Origin: JBGSMF01 sp964651475
Lineage (GTDB): Bacteria; Chloroflexota; Anaerolineae; Fen-1058
Direction: 5' to 3'
Assembly: GCA_964651475.1 (NCBI GenBank)
Contig: CAZYXV010000032.1
Location: forward strand, 1 to 41,232
Length of the DNA stretch: 41,232 bases
Below the pieces are notes generated by a model. The model was not told the DNA's origin. It ran no database searches and was given only the letters and a program-made list of their open reading frames with translations. Positions 33,801-41,162 of the stretch are shown here, in pieces; within the stretch, counting starts at the first letter, position 1; each line of letters starts with the position of its first letter. The translations under genes were made by a program, and so were the position numbers.

Positions 33801-33991
33801 GCAGGCGTGAACACAACCCACGGATCAGCGGAACCGTGCGGGAGGCGAATCAGGCTCTCCGGGTCGGTGTGCAGTTGAACCTGATTCAATATTTGGAAAG
33901 GCGCCGCGGTGCTGGCATATAACACCAACCCGCCAGATGTTGCCAGCAAGGCAAGCACAAGAGCCAATACAAAAAGCCATCGAACCTTCAT
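30872..33991 (-). CDS. Secreted glycosidase-like protein with carbohydrate-binding module, FN3-like module and Y-L-P-L tail
   Basis: A 1039-residue exported protein. The start MKVRWLFVLALVLALLATSG is nearly the same as in the 1422-residue protein, including the ribosome binding site; then residues about 38-55 (VQLHTDPESLIRLPHGSA) match that protein's residue 142 onward, so about 100 residues are missing by comparison. Residues about 70-227 form a CBM-like jelly roll (NALANPGFEDGGPGSASSWS). Residues about 247-930 look like an unclassified glycoside hydrolase with a barrel containing LDGEYIDSYL and acidic residues; I cannot name a family. An FN3-like module (about 942-1033) ends in VYLPLICR. 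Its stop overlaps the following heparinase-like gene's upstream region closely, consistent with one transcript. Confidence 0.82.
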   Translation of the reverse strand: MKVRWLFVLALVLALLATSGGLVLYASTAAPFQILNQVQLHTDPESLIRLPHGSADPWVVFTPATNTLPMSTNALANPGFEDGGPGSASSWSHYGSGYGIDESGGRGGGRALRLINAASAESHGAYQVVTLNQTQTLPIYLGGWSKAEDVTGDSDNDYSVYLDVYYVDGTPLYGQTITFDAGTHDWQFRERFIVPAKPIESINVYCLLRNTHAGTAWFDDLRVSQVQAEVADFDSVQVATTPPSPLPFDGPDLGLSTCDGLSLTLASDGGAVTNVNLAGVPIQDSARAYLGGFFVRDVAAQGDYYHVGGSVSQIGQAFFHTSTLPALGLDFRAVYTATADRIAIHAELTDTASLTRALTLYFALPVSATNWTWGDDIRAERVIGGAKEFANFGWYSDLGANGHLSKYPWAGLSGPFGGLAVGVPLDSPRALRLVYNPSTRQFYAAFDLGLSPLTAKFPNRAWVDFVLYRFEANGGFRAAAQGYYDRFPQSFTRRIPPEHEGIWVAFSSLSPITNVQDFGIGVHELGGLSQVAFDDGAGILSFRYVSEPWSHWLPITTTSVDVNDYDQVMAYLHDQHQHGSTTQRDRAEATLSSGFFDETGRYRYEPDVEPWCSGVGGCAVFTLNPDPDIADAAYPINAAKLDWNVTVQQTYTTTPGLDGEYIDSYLAQATDLDFRAAHFAATDTPLTYRPTDRRVGIPEVFATTEFARWLTQDVHQNFGRRTMANGILLNLPWGADLFDFMGKETDWLRTGSFTPDSDATLNYHRALAYQRPYGLLMNTNFDNLSYELVERYFQVCLFYGIYPSMFSHNASEDCYWDDPTLYNRDRPLFQRYIPLIRRLNVAGWQPMTYASTSNAQVYIERFGNWPDLHLTLRNTLDAEATVTVTVQANALGLPAMPINASALLAGTSHPLSAGANRTLTITLAPQASEILVFSSHIEGTTVHLSGIPGNQTIYLNWTVEGMLPMTSTWRIEYHGQTGTAYLPITGITNTVRAYTLTGLTNYTWYTVTLNATLGSTSFLTDTVRAMPTDRFVYLPLICR
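30875..31170 (-). repeat. FN3-like module copy 4
   Basis: C-terminal module of the glycosidase-like protein (L-S-G-I-P-G-N-Q-T-I-Y-L-N-W to Y-L-P-L-I-C-R), the fourth member of the family described at 20995-21281. Confidence 0.75.
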
Positions 33992-34119
33992 ATCACCCTC
34001 CTTGCGCGGCGCACCGCTGCCAGCCCCCCCGGAACTGACGGGGCTATATTGTGCCACCTCGCCGCCGTGTCAGTTAAAAATTCATGGGGATGGGGACGTC
34101 GGCGTTGGCGGTAAAAGCC

Positions 34120-36825
34120 TTACTTCATTATCAGCGGCAGATATACGCCCAGATGCGGCCAAAAGGCATTGTTGGACAGGCCCGACCAGGCGCCTTGCGC
34201 GTCTTGCGTCTTGAGGGCAAAGTACACCGTGCCGGCGGTGTAGGGCAGCGCGGCGGTAAACGTGCCCTGCGTTCCAGGTAAAGAGTCAGTCAGCAGCGTG
34301 GCGCCAGCCCAGTTTGCTTCGGTGAGGGGTGCGTCTGAGTAGCGGATGGTGGTGGTGATGGCCGAGGCCAGCGGCGTCCAGCCCAGCGTGACGGCGAGCA
34401 CGCCAGTGCCAGCATTCGCCCCAATCACGCGCAGGTCGCTCACCGCAGCGGGCGGCACGTATACTGCCTCAATGTCAAGATAGTTGAGCATCGTGTACTC
34501 GTCAAAGATGCCCATCGCCATCGTCAATTTGTTGTCGGCGATGTACACGCTCTTGGTGCGCACCAGGTAGGGGTTGGAGGGCGTCGTCGCCTCGTCGTTG
34601 ACAAAGCTGACGCCTTCAATATCAACTTTGTGGTGCGAATAGGTCCGGCCTTGCCAGCCGACCGAGACAGTGACGTTGTACTCGCCATTGGGCAGGTCGA
34701 ACTCGAATGTCTTTTGCCGCCCCCAATCATCATAGATGATGCTGCGCTGGAGCACGTTGGGGCCGCTGTCGAGATACCAGTACATGACGTGCGCCATGTC
34801 GCCATACCAGCCATAGCCCAACGAGGTATCGGCCTCGTACTCGTTCCAGCCGATTTTCACGTACGTCTTGCTGTCCACCACCAGAGGGTCCGCCATAGGC
34901 TCCCCGGCGGGGTTCTGAAAGTTGATGTAATAATTGCCCGGCGGCCCCTCGGCGCGTGGATGGCCGGGCGGCGGCTGGATGTCGGGGATGGCGGCAATCT
35001 CGCCGCCGTTCTTGAGTCCAATCAAGCGCCGCAGATTGTACATAAACTCGCTGTTGCGAGTATAGCTAGTCAGACCAGAGATAATTTTGTTGACCTGGGA
35101 ATCGGCGGCGTCGGTCACGCCTATTTCTGGCCGTCCCCCGCTCAGCACATAGAGATATTCGTAATCTTCCAGACTGTCGCGCATCAACTCAAAGCGAATC
35201 GAGGGCACCAGGCGGTGGCCATTGGAAGCATAAGGAATGGCGTCGTTGCTCTCTGAAGGCGGGTAGAGCATGAATGTGTCACCGTTGTGGCCGTCGGTCA
35301 CGGGATCGGTCCAGGGGTTTTTGCTCCAATCGTTGAGCGAATAGTAGGCAATGCCGCGCAGGCGATATTTCCACAAAAACCAGCCGGTCAGCTTGCTCTC
35401 GATGCCGGGGTGGTCCAGCGTGATGGGGTTAAAGTACGGCGGGCGCGTGCCGTGCAAAAAATAGATCCACGATTCTTCGCCATAGTTCAGCTCCCGGTCG
35501 TGCGAGGCGGCGGGGTCGTATTCGTCTAATACAGGCAACCAAATGTCAATGTGAGCATTGGGGTAGCTGGGATTGGCGTAAATCTCTGGCTTGGGTCCCT
35601 CTGAAACCATCAATTTGAGATTGGGCGCGGCCTGGTGCGAGTAGCGCGAATACCAGGCCACAGCGTCGTAATCAGCCTGGTCTTGCGGCTCGTTGGCAAA
35701 ATAGTGATAGGCTTCGTCCAGGTAACCCAGGCTATTGAGGTAATTTTGCATGGCGGTGACGTAGGCAAACCATGCCTGGTTGTACGCCGAGGTGGGGTTT
35801 TGCAGCCAATCGCTGCTGCTCCATGCTTGCCCGCAAAAAATGTCCGCGCGCTGATCCTGCGATGGATCGTTGTGCTTAAACCCGGCCGCCATAAAGCTAG
35901 AAAAGCCAACGCCGCCGTTAAACGGCGCGCCAAATTGCCCATCCAGCGAACCATCGCCGGCAATGTAACGCTGCGCCAGGTCTTCGAAACCCCAAATGCC
36001 TTCATTGTCCGCGAACGTGTGCGTTATGCAGTCATAGTCAATGAACGGGTTGGCAAACGTGCCGCCTCCCGTCAGGCCGCCCGGCCACAAAATGCTAGAG
36101 GGCGTGAGGCGGTGATCAATAAAGAACTGCTTGATCGCATCCACATACGCCCAGTACTCGTCATCGTAGCCGGGAACGCTGTACGTGCTCAGGATGGTCT
36201 GGTAGGAAAAGTTCATCTGAGAAGCGACGTGAAGCTCGTCGGGGATGGCGAAATTAAAGACATGCAGCCGTACCGGGAGGCTGACCCCGCCAATGTGGAC
36301 GTTAGTCGTGTAATCGCCCGCGGCCGCGCCCGGCGGCACGGACACGCTGAACCAAAAGGCCGTGTTTTCGTTGGCAGTTACGGCGACCGTTGCGCCATTG
36401 TCCAGCGGCCACAGCGGGTCGGGATAAGGCCCGGTGCGCCCCAGGCTGTCGGTGGCCTGGGTGATATTGACGTATTTGACCTGGTAAAGCTCGGCCGTAA
36501 TACCCGCGCTCCATGCGTCAATGCTGACTGCAACGCTCCCCGATGCTGCCGGTCTGACCACCACCTGAAACGGTTCAAACTCGTTCCGGGCGGCATAGAC
36601 TTTAACCTCCGCACCGGCGGCGGTGGGAACAGGACTGTCTTTGAATACCCGCTCGCTGGGCGGGGCCGTCCAGAATTGATAGGCGGAGGTGGATTGGGTG
36701 AGTTTAAAAGTGTAGATCTCGATATCGTCGGCCGGTGCGGCGGTGTGCGCCTGCCAGGGAAACATTAATCCAAGCATCAAAGCCAGCAGCAATGAAACCA
36801 CGCGCGTACGGTTTGTCGTGTTCAT
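34120..36825 (-). CDS. Secreted DUF4091 (GH123-like) protein with FN3-like module and Y-L-P-L tail
   Basis: A 901-residue exported protein; GGAGG lies 5 bases before the ATG. After a signal peptide (MNTTNRTRVVSLLLALMLGL), residues about 35-200 form the N-terminal beta domain (AARNEFEPFQVVVRPA). Residues about 200-570 form a barrel of the DUF4091/GH123-like type. The expected catalytic Asp-Glu pair reads A-N-E-P (Asn378-Glu379), so the assisting acid is replaced by Asn. Residues about 635-790 are a malectin-like domain (YINFQNPAGEPMADPLVVDS) and about 795-893 an FN3-like module ending in VYLPLIMK. GH123 enzymes release N-acetylgalactosamine from glycans; activity here is uncertain because of the Asn. 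Confidence 0.85.
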   Translation of the reverse strand: MNTTNRTRVVSLLLALMLGLMFPWQAHTAAPADDIEIYTFKLTQSTSAYQFWTAPPSERVFKDSPVPTAAGAEVKVYAARNEFEPFQVVVRPAASGSVAVSIDAWSAGITAELYQVKYVNITQATDSLGRTGPYPDPLWPLDNGATVAVTANENTAFWFSVSVPPGAAAGDYTTNVHIGGVSLPVRLHVFNFAIPDELHVASQMNFSYQTILSTYSVPGYDDEYWAYVDAIKQFFIDHRLTPSSILWPGGLTGGGTFANPFIDYDCITHTFADNEGIWGFEDLAQRYIAGDGSLDGQFGAPFNGGVGFSSFMAAGFKHNDPSQDQRADIFCGQAWSSSDWLQNPTSAYNQAWFAYVTAMQNYLNSLGYLDEAYHYFANEPQDQADYDAVAWYSRYSHQAAPNLKLMVSEGPKPEIYANPSYPNAHIDIWLPVLDEYDPAASHDRELNYGEESWIYFLHGTRPPYFNPITLDHPGIESKLTGWFLWKYRLRGIAYYSLNDWSKNPWTDPVTDGHNGDTFMLYPPSESNDAIPYASNGHRLVPSIRFELMRDSLEDYEYLYVLSGGRPEIGVTDAADSQVNKIISGLTSYTRNSEFMYNLRRLIGLKNGGEIAAIPDIQPPPGHPRAEGPPGNYYINFQNPAGEPMADPLVVDSKTYVKIGWNEYEADTSLGYGWYGDMAHVMYWYLDSGPNVLQRSIIYDDWGRQKTFEFDLPNGEYNVTVSVGWQGRTYSHHKVDIEGVSFVNDEATTPSNPYLVRTKSVYIADNKLTMAMGIFDEYTMLNYLDIEAVYVPPAAVSDLRVIGANAGTGVLAVTLGWTPLASAITTTIRYSDAPLTEANWAGATLLTDSLPGTQGTFTAALPYTAGTVYFALKTQDAQGAWSGLSNNAFWPHLGVYLPLIMK
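34203..34272. repeat. 70-bp exact direct repeat, copy 2
   Basis: Identical over all 70 bases to 28250-28319. It lies in the FN3-like module of the DUF4091 gene. Confidence 0.9.
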
Positions 36826-36881
36826 CGCTTCCTCCCAGTCATCATTTCAAAAAGGTGTGACTAAAATCAGTGGGGCGCCTA

Positions 36882-36938
36882 CGTAGTGGCAGGGTTTGCT
36901 CCTGCCCAGGGCGGGCAACCGCAAGGGTTGCCCCTACG
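36882..36938. repeat. 57-bp nested palindromic repeat (second three-way-junction element)
   Basis: Outer CGTAG / CTACG ends (36882-36886 and 36934-36938) enclose two hairpins: GGCAGG / CCTGCC (36888-36893, 36901-36906) and GGGCAACC / GGTTGCCC (36913-36920, 36926-36933) with a GCAAG loop. The layout, one outer stem with two inner hairpins, is like the unrelated element at 15152-15257. It lies in the only sizeable gap among the exported-protein genes. The rest of the gap (36939-37061) shows nothing certain. Confidence 0.7.
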
Positions 36939-37061
36939 CCTCAATCAGAATTGGTCATGCCCATTTCAAAAACAAAGCTGACACCCATGGCCAGCTTGAC
37001 CAGATCCGTAACTGGCCTCACCGGCCTCAATGCGTGCAGAACGATGCAGCCAGGCGTACTC

Positions 37062-39122
37062 TTAATTGTCCCTGAGCACCAGGGGAAGATAAACGTGGAA
37101 TCCACCCAGCACAGAAGTAGCGATTCGTTCAATGGGCGCCGCGCCGTTCCGAGATATTTGGGCGCGGTTAATAATGACCCAGGCCGTGCTGGTCACCGGC
37201 ACCTGCGCCCCGAAGGTGAGCGTCACGGGCTGCACGCCGGTAACAGTGCCCGACCAGTGGAGGCTATCGTTTATTAAGAGCGTGCCCATTCCAGCTGGTT
37301 CGACATTGGCGCTGCCGGGCACGTAGGTCAAGGGCATGGGAATCGTGTCGGTGAAGACGAGGGTGGCGCGGGTCGCTTCGTATAGGACAATGGTGTAGGT
37401 AATCGTCTCGCCGCCTTCCAGCTCGGCCTGGCTCACACGCTTGAACGAGTCCTCAAAGGTGTGCGGGCCGGCGATGGTAAAAACGGCGTCGCTCGTGTCG
37501 CTGATAGTATCTGTCAGCGTGCTGCTGACCCGCACCAGGACGCTGGCAGATGGATTATCCGGGACCGTCCAGGTGTAGGTGCCGTCGTTGTCTGTGGAAA
37601 CGGCGATGGCGCTCGCGCTGGCAAACCCGTCGGTCGAATAGTCCAGGCGCACACTCCCTGCCAGGTTGGAGGACCACCGGATTTGCTGCTCTGTGCCCAC
37701 TACCCAGGTCTCGCCGCCATTAGGAGAAAGCAAGGTCAGCGTGGGCGAGGGAGCGCCGTACTCGTCTGCGCCAATGTCGCGGGCCGGGCCAATGGGTCGC
37801 GCGTCTCCATCAATGTCATCGTCGCACAGACCCGCTTCAACAGACACGCCCTGGTCAACGGCGTCACTCGCGTCCTCGGCCAGATGCAAATCGCCGTTCG
37901 CGCCGTCAACGAACAGAGAGAGCGGCGCGGAATCCAGGTTGCCCGCCAGCGTGGCGTGGCCGCCTCGATCCATCAGGTTATGGCTGACCAGGTTGTTGGT
38001 GATGTCGGCGTAGGTGTTGTCAAAACGCCACTCGACGGATGAGAAAGGCGCCTGGGTTGAAACGACGCTGTTGTGCACAACCGTGGCATGGCACGCCTGC
38101 CAGAGGCAGATGCCGCAGTCAAAGCCGGCCGACGATGAAAACAACTCGCTCCGGCTGGCAAAAATAAAATTGTTGCGGATGACGCCTCCGTAGTGGTCCA
38201 CGTACCCCCCGCCCGCCTCTGGACAGGGGTTATCGGCATAGGTGCGGGCGTCGCCGCTCGTCGCCAGGCCAAAGCCCACGCCGCGGGCATTATCTATGAA
38301 GACGTTGCGCTCAACCACAGTATCGCGGCAGCCGCGCCACATGTGAACGCCGTGCTCAGATAGCCCATTGGGGCACCAAAAACCCTCGATGACGTTGTCG
38401 CGAATTTTCCACCCTCGAGCCTGGTGAGCATCCACGCCGCCGGTGTAACACCCGCCAGCCGTTGGATTGACGTGGGGGCGGCCCTCGTCGGTCAACTCGA
38501 TGTAAGAGCAAGCGATCTCGCCATAATCCGGGTAGTTGATTTGCGCGGTGTGGGGATTGATCTTGATCGCCTGCTCGCGGGGGTCAATGATGTGCACATT
38601 GTAGATGAGGGTATCCAGCGTATCCCCGCTGTCGGAAGTTGTCACGTGGATGGGGTGAGTTCCGGCGCGCTTGATGGTCAGGTCAGCGATGGTGACGTTG
38701 GAGGCAATGATAGAGACGATCTCTGTGCCGTCGTAATTGTCGTCCAGGATGACGGCCTCACGGTTCCCGCTGGCCGAACGCAGCGTCACACCCGGCGTAT
38801 CAATCCAGACGTAATGTCCATTCTGTCCCAGGTTATACGTGCCGTCGGCCAGAAGGATGACGTCTCCTTCCTGGGCGGTGTTCACTGCATTCCACAACTC
38901 GGCTTCAGTGCCAACCGCCACGCTTCTGCCGGTGGATGGCGGCAGCGGCGGGCAGTGCTGGGCAGAGCCATACAGCGCATCCAGGTCGGCTGCAGCCGGA
39001 GCGGATATATTGGTTATCCCAGTAGCGCCGCCGTGTGAAGAGGCTTTGCCAGGCAACGCCGCCGCGCCCGACGTTGCCAGCAGAGCCAGCACGAGAATCA
39101 ATCTAGAGAGTTGTATCTTCAT
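37062..39122 (-). CDS. Secreted beta-helix protein with Kre9/KNH-like and DUF11-like domains and Y-L-P-L tail
   Basis: A 686-residue exported protein. The ATG at 39122 gives a signal peptide (MKIQLSRLILVLALLATSGA); the ribosome binding site is weak. Residues about 65-450 form a parallel beta-helix of the chondroitinase B / pectate-lyase-like kind (EAELWNAVNTAQEGDVILLA, DGTEIVSIIASNVTIADLTI, WKIRDNVIEGFWCPNGLSEH, VVERNVFIDNARGVGFG). It contains several Cys residues, for example IACSYIEL and SSAGFDCGICLWQAC. Residues about 457-550 resemble a Kre9/KNH domain (LLSPNGGETWVVGTEQQIRW) and about 564-667 a DUF11-like domain. The tail is VYLPLVLRDN. A polysaccharide lyase role is likely by fold, but catalytic residues cannot be assigned. 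Confidence 0.85.
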   Translation of the reverse strand: MKIQLSRLILVLALLATSGAAALPGKASSHGGATGITNISAPAAADLDALYGSAQHCPPLPPSTGRSVAVGTEAELWNAVNTAQEGDVILLADGTYNLGQNGHYVWIDTPGVTLRSASGNREAVILDDNYDGTEIVSIIASNVTIADLTIKRAGTHPIHVTTSDSGDTLDTLIYNVHIIDPREQAIKINPHTAQINYPDYGEIACSYIELTDEGRPHVNPTAGGCYTGGVDAHQARGWKIRDNVIEGFWCPNGLSEHGVHMWRGCRDTVVERNVFIDNARGVGFGLATSGDARTYADNPCPEAGGGYVDHYGGVIRNNFIFASRSELFSSSAGFDCGICLWQACHATVVHNSVVSTQAPFSSVEWRFDNTYADITNNLVSHNLMDRGGHATLAGNLDSAPLSLFVDGANGDLHLAEDASDAVDQGVSVEAGLCDDDIDGDARPIGPARDIGADEYGAPSPTLTLLSPNGGETWVVGTEQQIRWSSNLAGSVRLDYSTDGFASASAIAVSTDNDGTYTWTVPDNPSASVLVRVSSTLTDTISDTSDAVFTIAGPHTFEDSFKRVSQAELEGGETITYTIVLYEATRATLVFTDTIPMPLTYVPGSANVEPAGMGTLLINDSLHWSGTVTGVQPVTLTFGAQVPVTSTAWVIINRAQISRNGAAPIERIATSVLGGFHVYLPLVLRDN

Positions 39123-39192
39123 CTCGCAACTCCTGCCTATTTGACCCAAGGTCGTCAAAACAATATCGGGCGCCAGCGCCCCCGCAACAAGC

Positions 39193-40911
39193 TCAATCCA
39201 GATAACCCAACGCGCGCAGCCGTTCCTCGACTTCGACCTGCTCATCATCTGAAAAATCAACGGGCGATGAGTCAACCCAGGCCGCCGCCTGGCGCACAAC
39301 TTGCCGCCGCGCCGCAAACTCGCCGGTCAAGATATCTTCCAGCACCCGGCCATCCATGTCGTCGGGCACGGGCACGCCCATCAAGTGTAAAATCGTCGGC
39401 GCCAGGTCCACGATGCGCGCGCCCACCACGGCCGGCCCGCGCCGCACCTCTGGCCCGCAGGCAATGAACACTCCGTGCCGGCGGTGGCCGCCCGAATCGC
39501 CGCGAATTTGCTGCGTGACAATCTTGCCGTCGGCGGCGAACAAGGGGAACGCGATCGTGCGATAGTCTTCCATCACCACGTGCAAATCCGGCCCGCGTTC
39601 CAGGTAAGGGCCTGGCTCGCGCGCCGGCTCGCCTGCGGATTGCTCGCGGGGAATGATGCGCTCGACCAGCGGCCGGCCCGTGCCCGGATCGCGCAATTCG
39701 CGCAGGGCGACCATCACCTGCTCGCGGACAGAAACATAGTCTTGCGGCGCTATAATCCCGTGCGGCTCGCGCCCCTGGACGTTAAGATACACCTGCCCCA
39801 CGTGTCCTATGGAATAAGCCAGCGTCCGGCTCCAGTCCACGTCCTCAAAACTCAGGAACTTGCTCACCACCTCGTTGCGCGCCTTTTTGCTCACGCGCCA
39901 CACCATGTCTTGCAAGCCCGCCCGCTCAATCACCCGCCAGATGGCGGCGGGCGTCAGGCCGCGCCTGAAGGCCCACGCGCGCGCCTGCACCCACGGTGCC
40001 CGCTTGAGCGCCATCAGGCCGCGCTCGATGAAAAAATTGTTCAGGTTGACGATGCGGTGCAGCGGGCCAAAGCCGTGATCGCTCATCACGATCACGGTTG
40101 TATCAGCCGGCAATTGCTCAATCAACTGCCCCACCGCTTTATCCAGGCGAGCGTAGATATCGCGGAGTGCTGTACCGTAGCGCGCCGCTTCATCGGGGCG
40201 GTGGTAAGGATGGGTAGCGTCTTGATGTTTCCACAGCGCGTGCTGGGCAACGTCGGTCGCCAAAAAGTGCACCATCAAAAAATCAGTGGGGTAATCGCGC
40301 GCCAGGCGCAGCACATAGCGCGCCTGCGTTTCGATCAGGTCGAAAACGTCGGCGATAAAGTCGTCTTCGTTGCCGGGCTTGTAAGAGACGCGCGGCGTCA
40401 GGCGATACGGGCCAAGCTCGGCCTCATAAGGCTTGAGGAAATCCGGCGGATAGGTCGTCTTGCCCTGGTCTGGACTGAGCAACCCCGGCACCAGATAGCC
40501 ATTCACCTTGCGCGGCGGATACGTGACGGGAACGTTGAGCACGCCCACACGCAAGCCGGCGTCAGATAAATACTCCCACACCGTGCGGCCATCTATCTGG
40601 CTGGCGTTGACCATGTCAAACGCGCCCGCGCGCAAGTGAGCCGCTCCCAGGTTGGGGCGGATAAAATCAAACACGCCGTGGCGGTCGGGATGCTTGCCCG
40701 TCATAAAGCTGGGCCACGCCGGAGAGGTGACCGGCGGCAAGGTAGATTCCAACTCGCCCGACGCGCCGGATTCGATCAGGCGCGCGAGGTTGGGCAAATA
40801 CCCGGCCTCGGCCCACGGGCGGATCAGATCCAACGTCGCGCCGTCCAATCCCACTACCAGGATCGGGGATTGGAGATTGGAGATTGGGGATTGGGTAAAT
40901 GGAATGCGCAT
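39193..40911 (-). CDS. Type I phosphodiesterase / nucleotide pyrophosphatase-like protein
   Basis: A 572-residue member of the alkaline phosphatase superfamily (COG3379-like). The metal-binding set is visible: D23 in VVGLDGATLDL, the catalytic Thr/Ser in PPVTSPAWPSFMTG (about 59-72), FLATDVAQHALWKH, MSDHGFGP and the late GGHRRHGVFIACGP. It is predicted soluble, with no signal peptide. Relatives hydrolyse phosphodiester or phosphonate bonds or transfer phospho-groups; the substrate is unknown. ATG 40911 is used; a GTG at 40935 would overlap the upstream gene. Residues about 7-17 (QSPISNLQSPI) are encoded by a short tandem DNA repeat just after the start and look inserted. It is the only non-exported product between the beta-helix gene and the right end apart from the small gene beside it. 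Confidence 0.88.
   Translation of the reverse strand: MRIPFTQSPISNLQSPILVVGLDGATLDLIRPWAEAGYLPNLARLIESGASGELESTLPPVTSPAWPSFMTGKHPDRHGVFDFIRPNLGAAHLRAGAFDMVNASQIDGRTVWEYLSDAGLRVGVLNVPVTYPPRKVNGYLVPGLLSPDQGKTTYPPDFLKPYEAELGPYRLTPRVSYKPGNEDDFIADVFDLIETQARYVLRLARDYPTDFLMVHFLATDVAQHALWKHQDATHPYHRPDEAARYGTALRDIYARLDKAVGQLIEQLPADTTVIVMSDHGFGPLHRIVNLNNFFIERGLMALKRAPWVQARAWAFRRGLTPAAIWRVIERAGLQDMVWRVSKKARNEVVSKFLSFEDVDWSRTLAYSIGHVGQVYLNVQGREPHGIIAPQDYVSVREQVMVALRELRDPGTGRPLVERIIPREQSAGEPAREPGPYLERGPDLHVVMEDYRTIAFPLFAADGKIVTQQIRGDSGGHRRHGVFIACGPEVRRGPAVVGARIVDLAPTILHLMGVPVPDDMDGRVLEDILTGEFAARRQVVRQAAAWVDSSPVDFSDDEQVEVEERLRALGYLD
40867..40895. repeat. Short tandem repeat at the start of the phosphodiesterase gene
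   Basis: Repeats of GGATTGG / AGATTGG type (units of about 7-8 bases, ATTGGAG) encode Q-S-P-I-S-N-L-Q-S-P-I near the N-terminus. The unit looks like a short dispersed element that has expanded in frame. Confidence 0.7.
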
Positions 40912-40925
40912 ATTTGGCCCCTTGC

Positions 40926-41162
40926 TCAATTCCACACTACATTTTCAAACAATTCCCCGTCTTCTTCGCACCATTCTTTGGGCCAACAGTGTTCACCATC
41001 GTAAAAGCTATCATCTTCAAATGATTCTACAACCCAACACCATCTTTTTCCTTCTCCAGTATCTATTTTGATTGGAGATACAAATGCGCCGTTGGTAAAA
41101 ATCATTGGTCCGCCATGCTCAACCAAGTTGTTCAAAATAGCCGTATCAACATCATTGTTCAT
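40926..41162 (-). CDS. Small acidic, Trp/Cys-rich protein, unknown function
   Basis: A 78-residue cytoplasmic-type protein beginning MNNDVDTAILNNLVEHGGPM, with a second half very rich in Asp/Glu, Trp and Cys (KEWCEEDGELFENVVWN). The DNA is clearly more AT-rich than its neighbours, which suggests recent transfer. The ATG directly follows the stop of another open frame (no gap), so it may be the second gene of a pair. It ends 14 bases before the phosphodiesterase start. No family is recognised; a small acidic protein placed after another gene is compatible with an immunity protein, but that is a guess. Confidence 0.6.
   Translation of the reverse strand: MNNDVDTAILNNLVEHGGPMIFTNGAFVSPIKIDTGEGKRWCWVVESFEDDSFYDGEHCWPKEWCEEDGELFENVVWN

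Noticed and set aside
36941..37060. A protein-like minus-strand fragment (VTDLVKLAMGVSFVFEMGMT region) in the gap after the beta-helix gene
   Set aside because: It has no start of its own outside the neighbouring coding sequence and no recognised family; it may be a gene remnant but cannot be supported.
40912..40935. A GTG start eight codons earlier for the phosphodiesterase
   Set aside because: It would overlap the small upstream gene and has no better ribosome binding site than the ATG at 40911.
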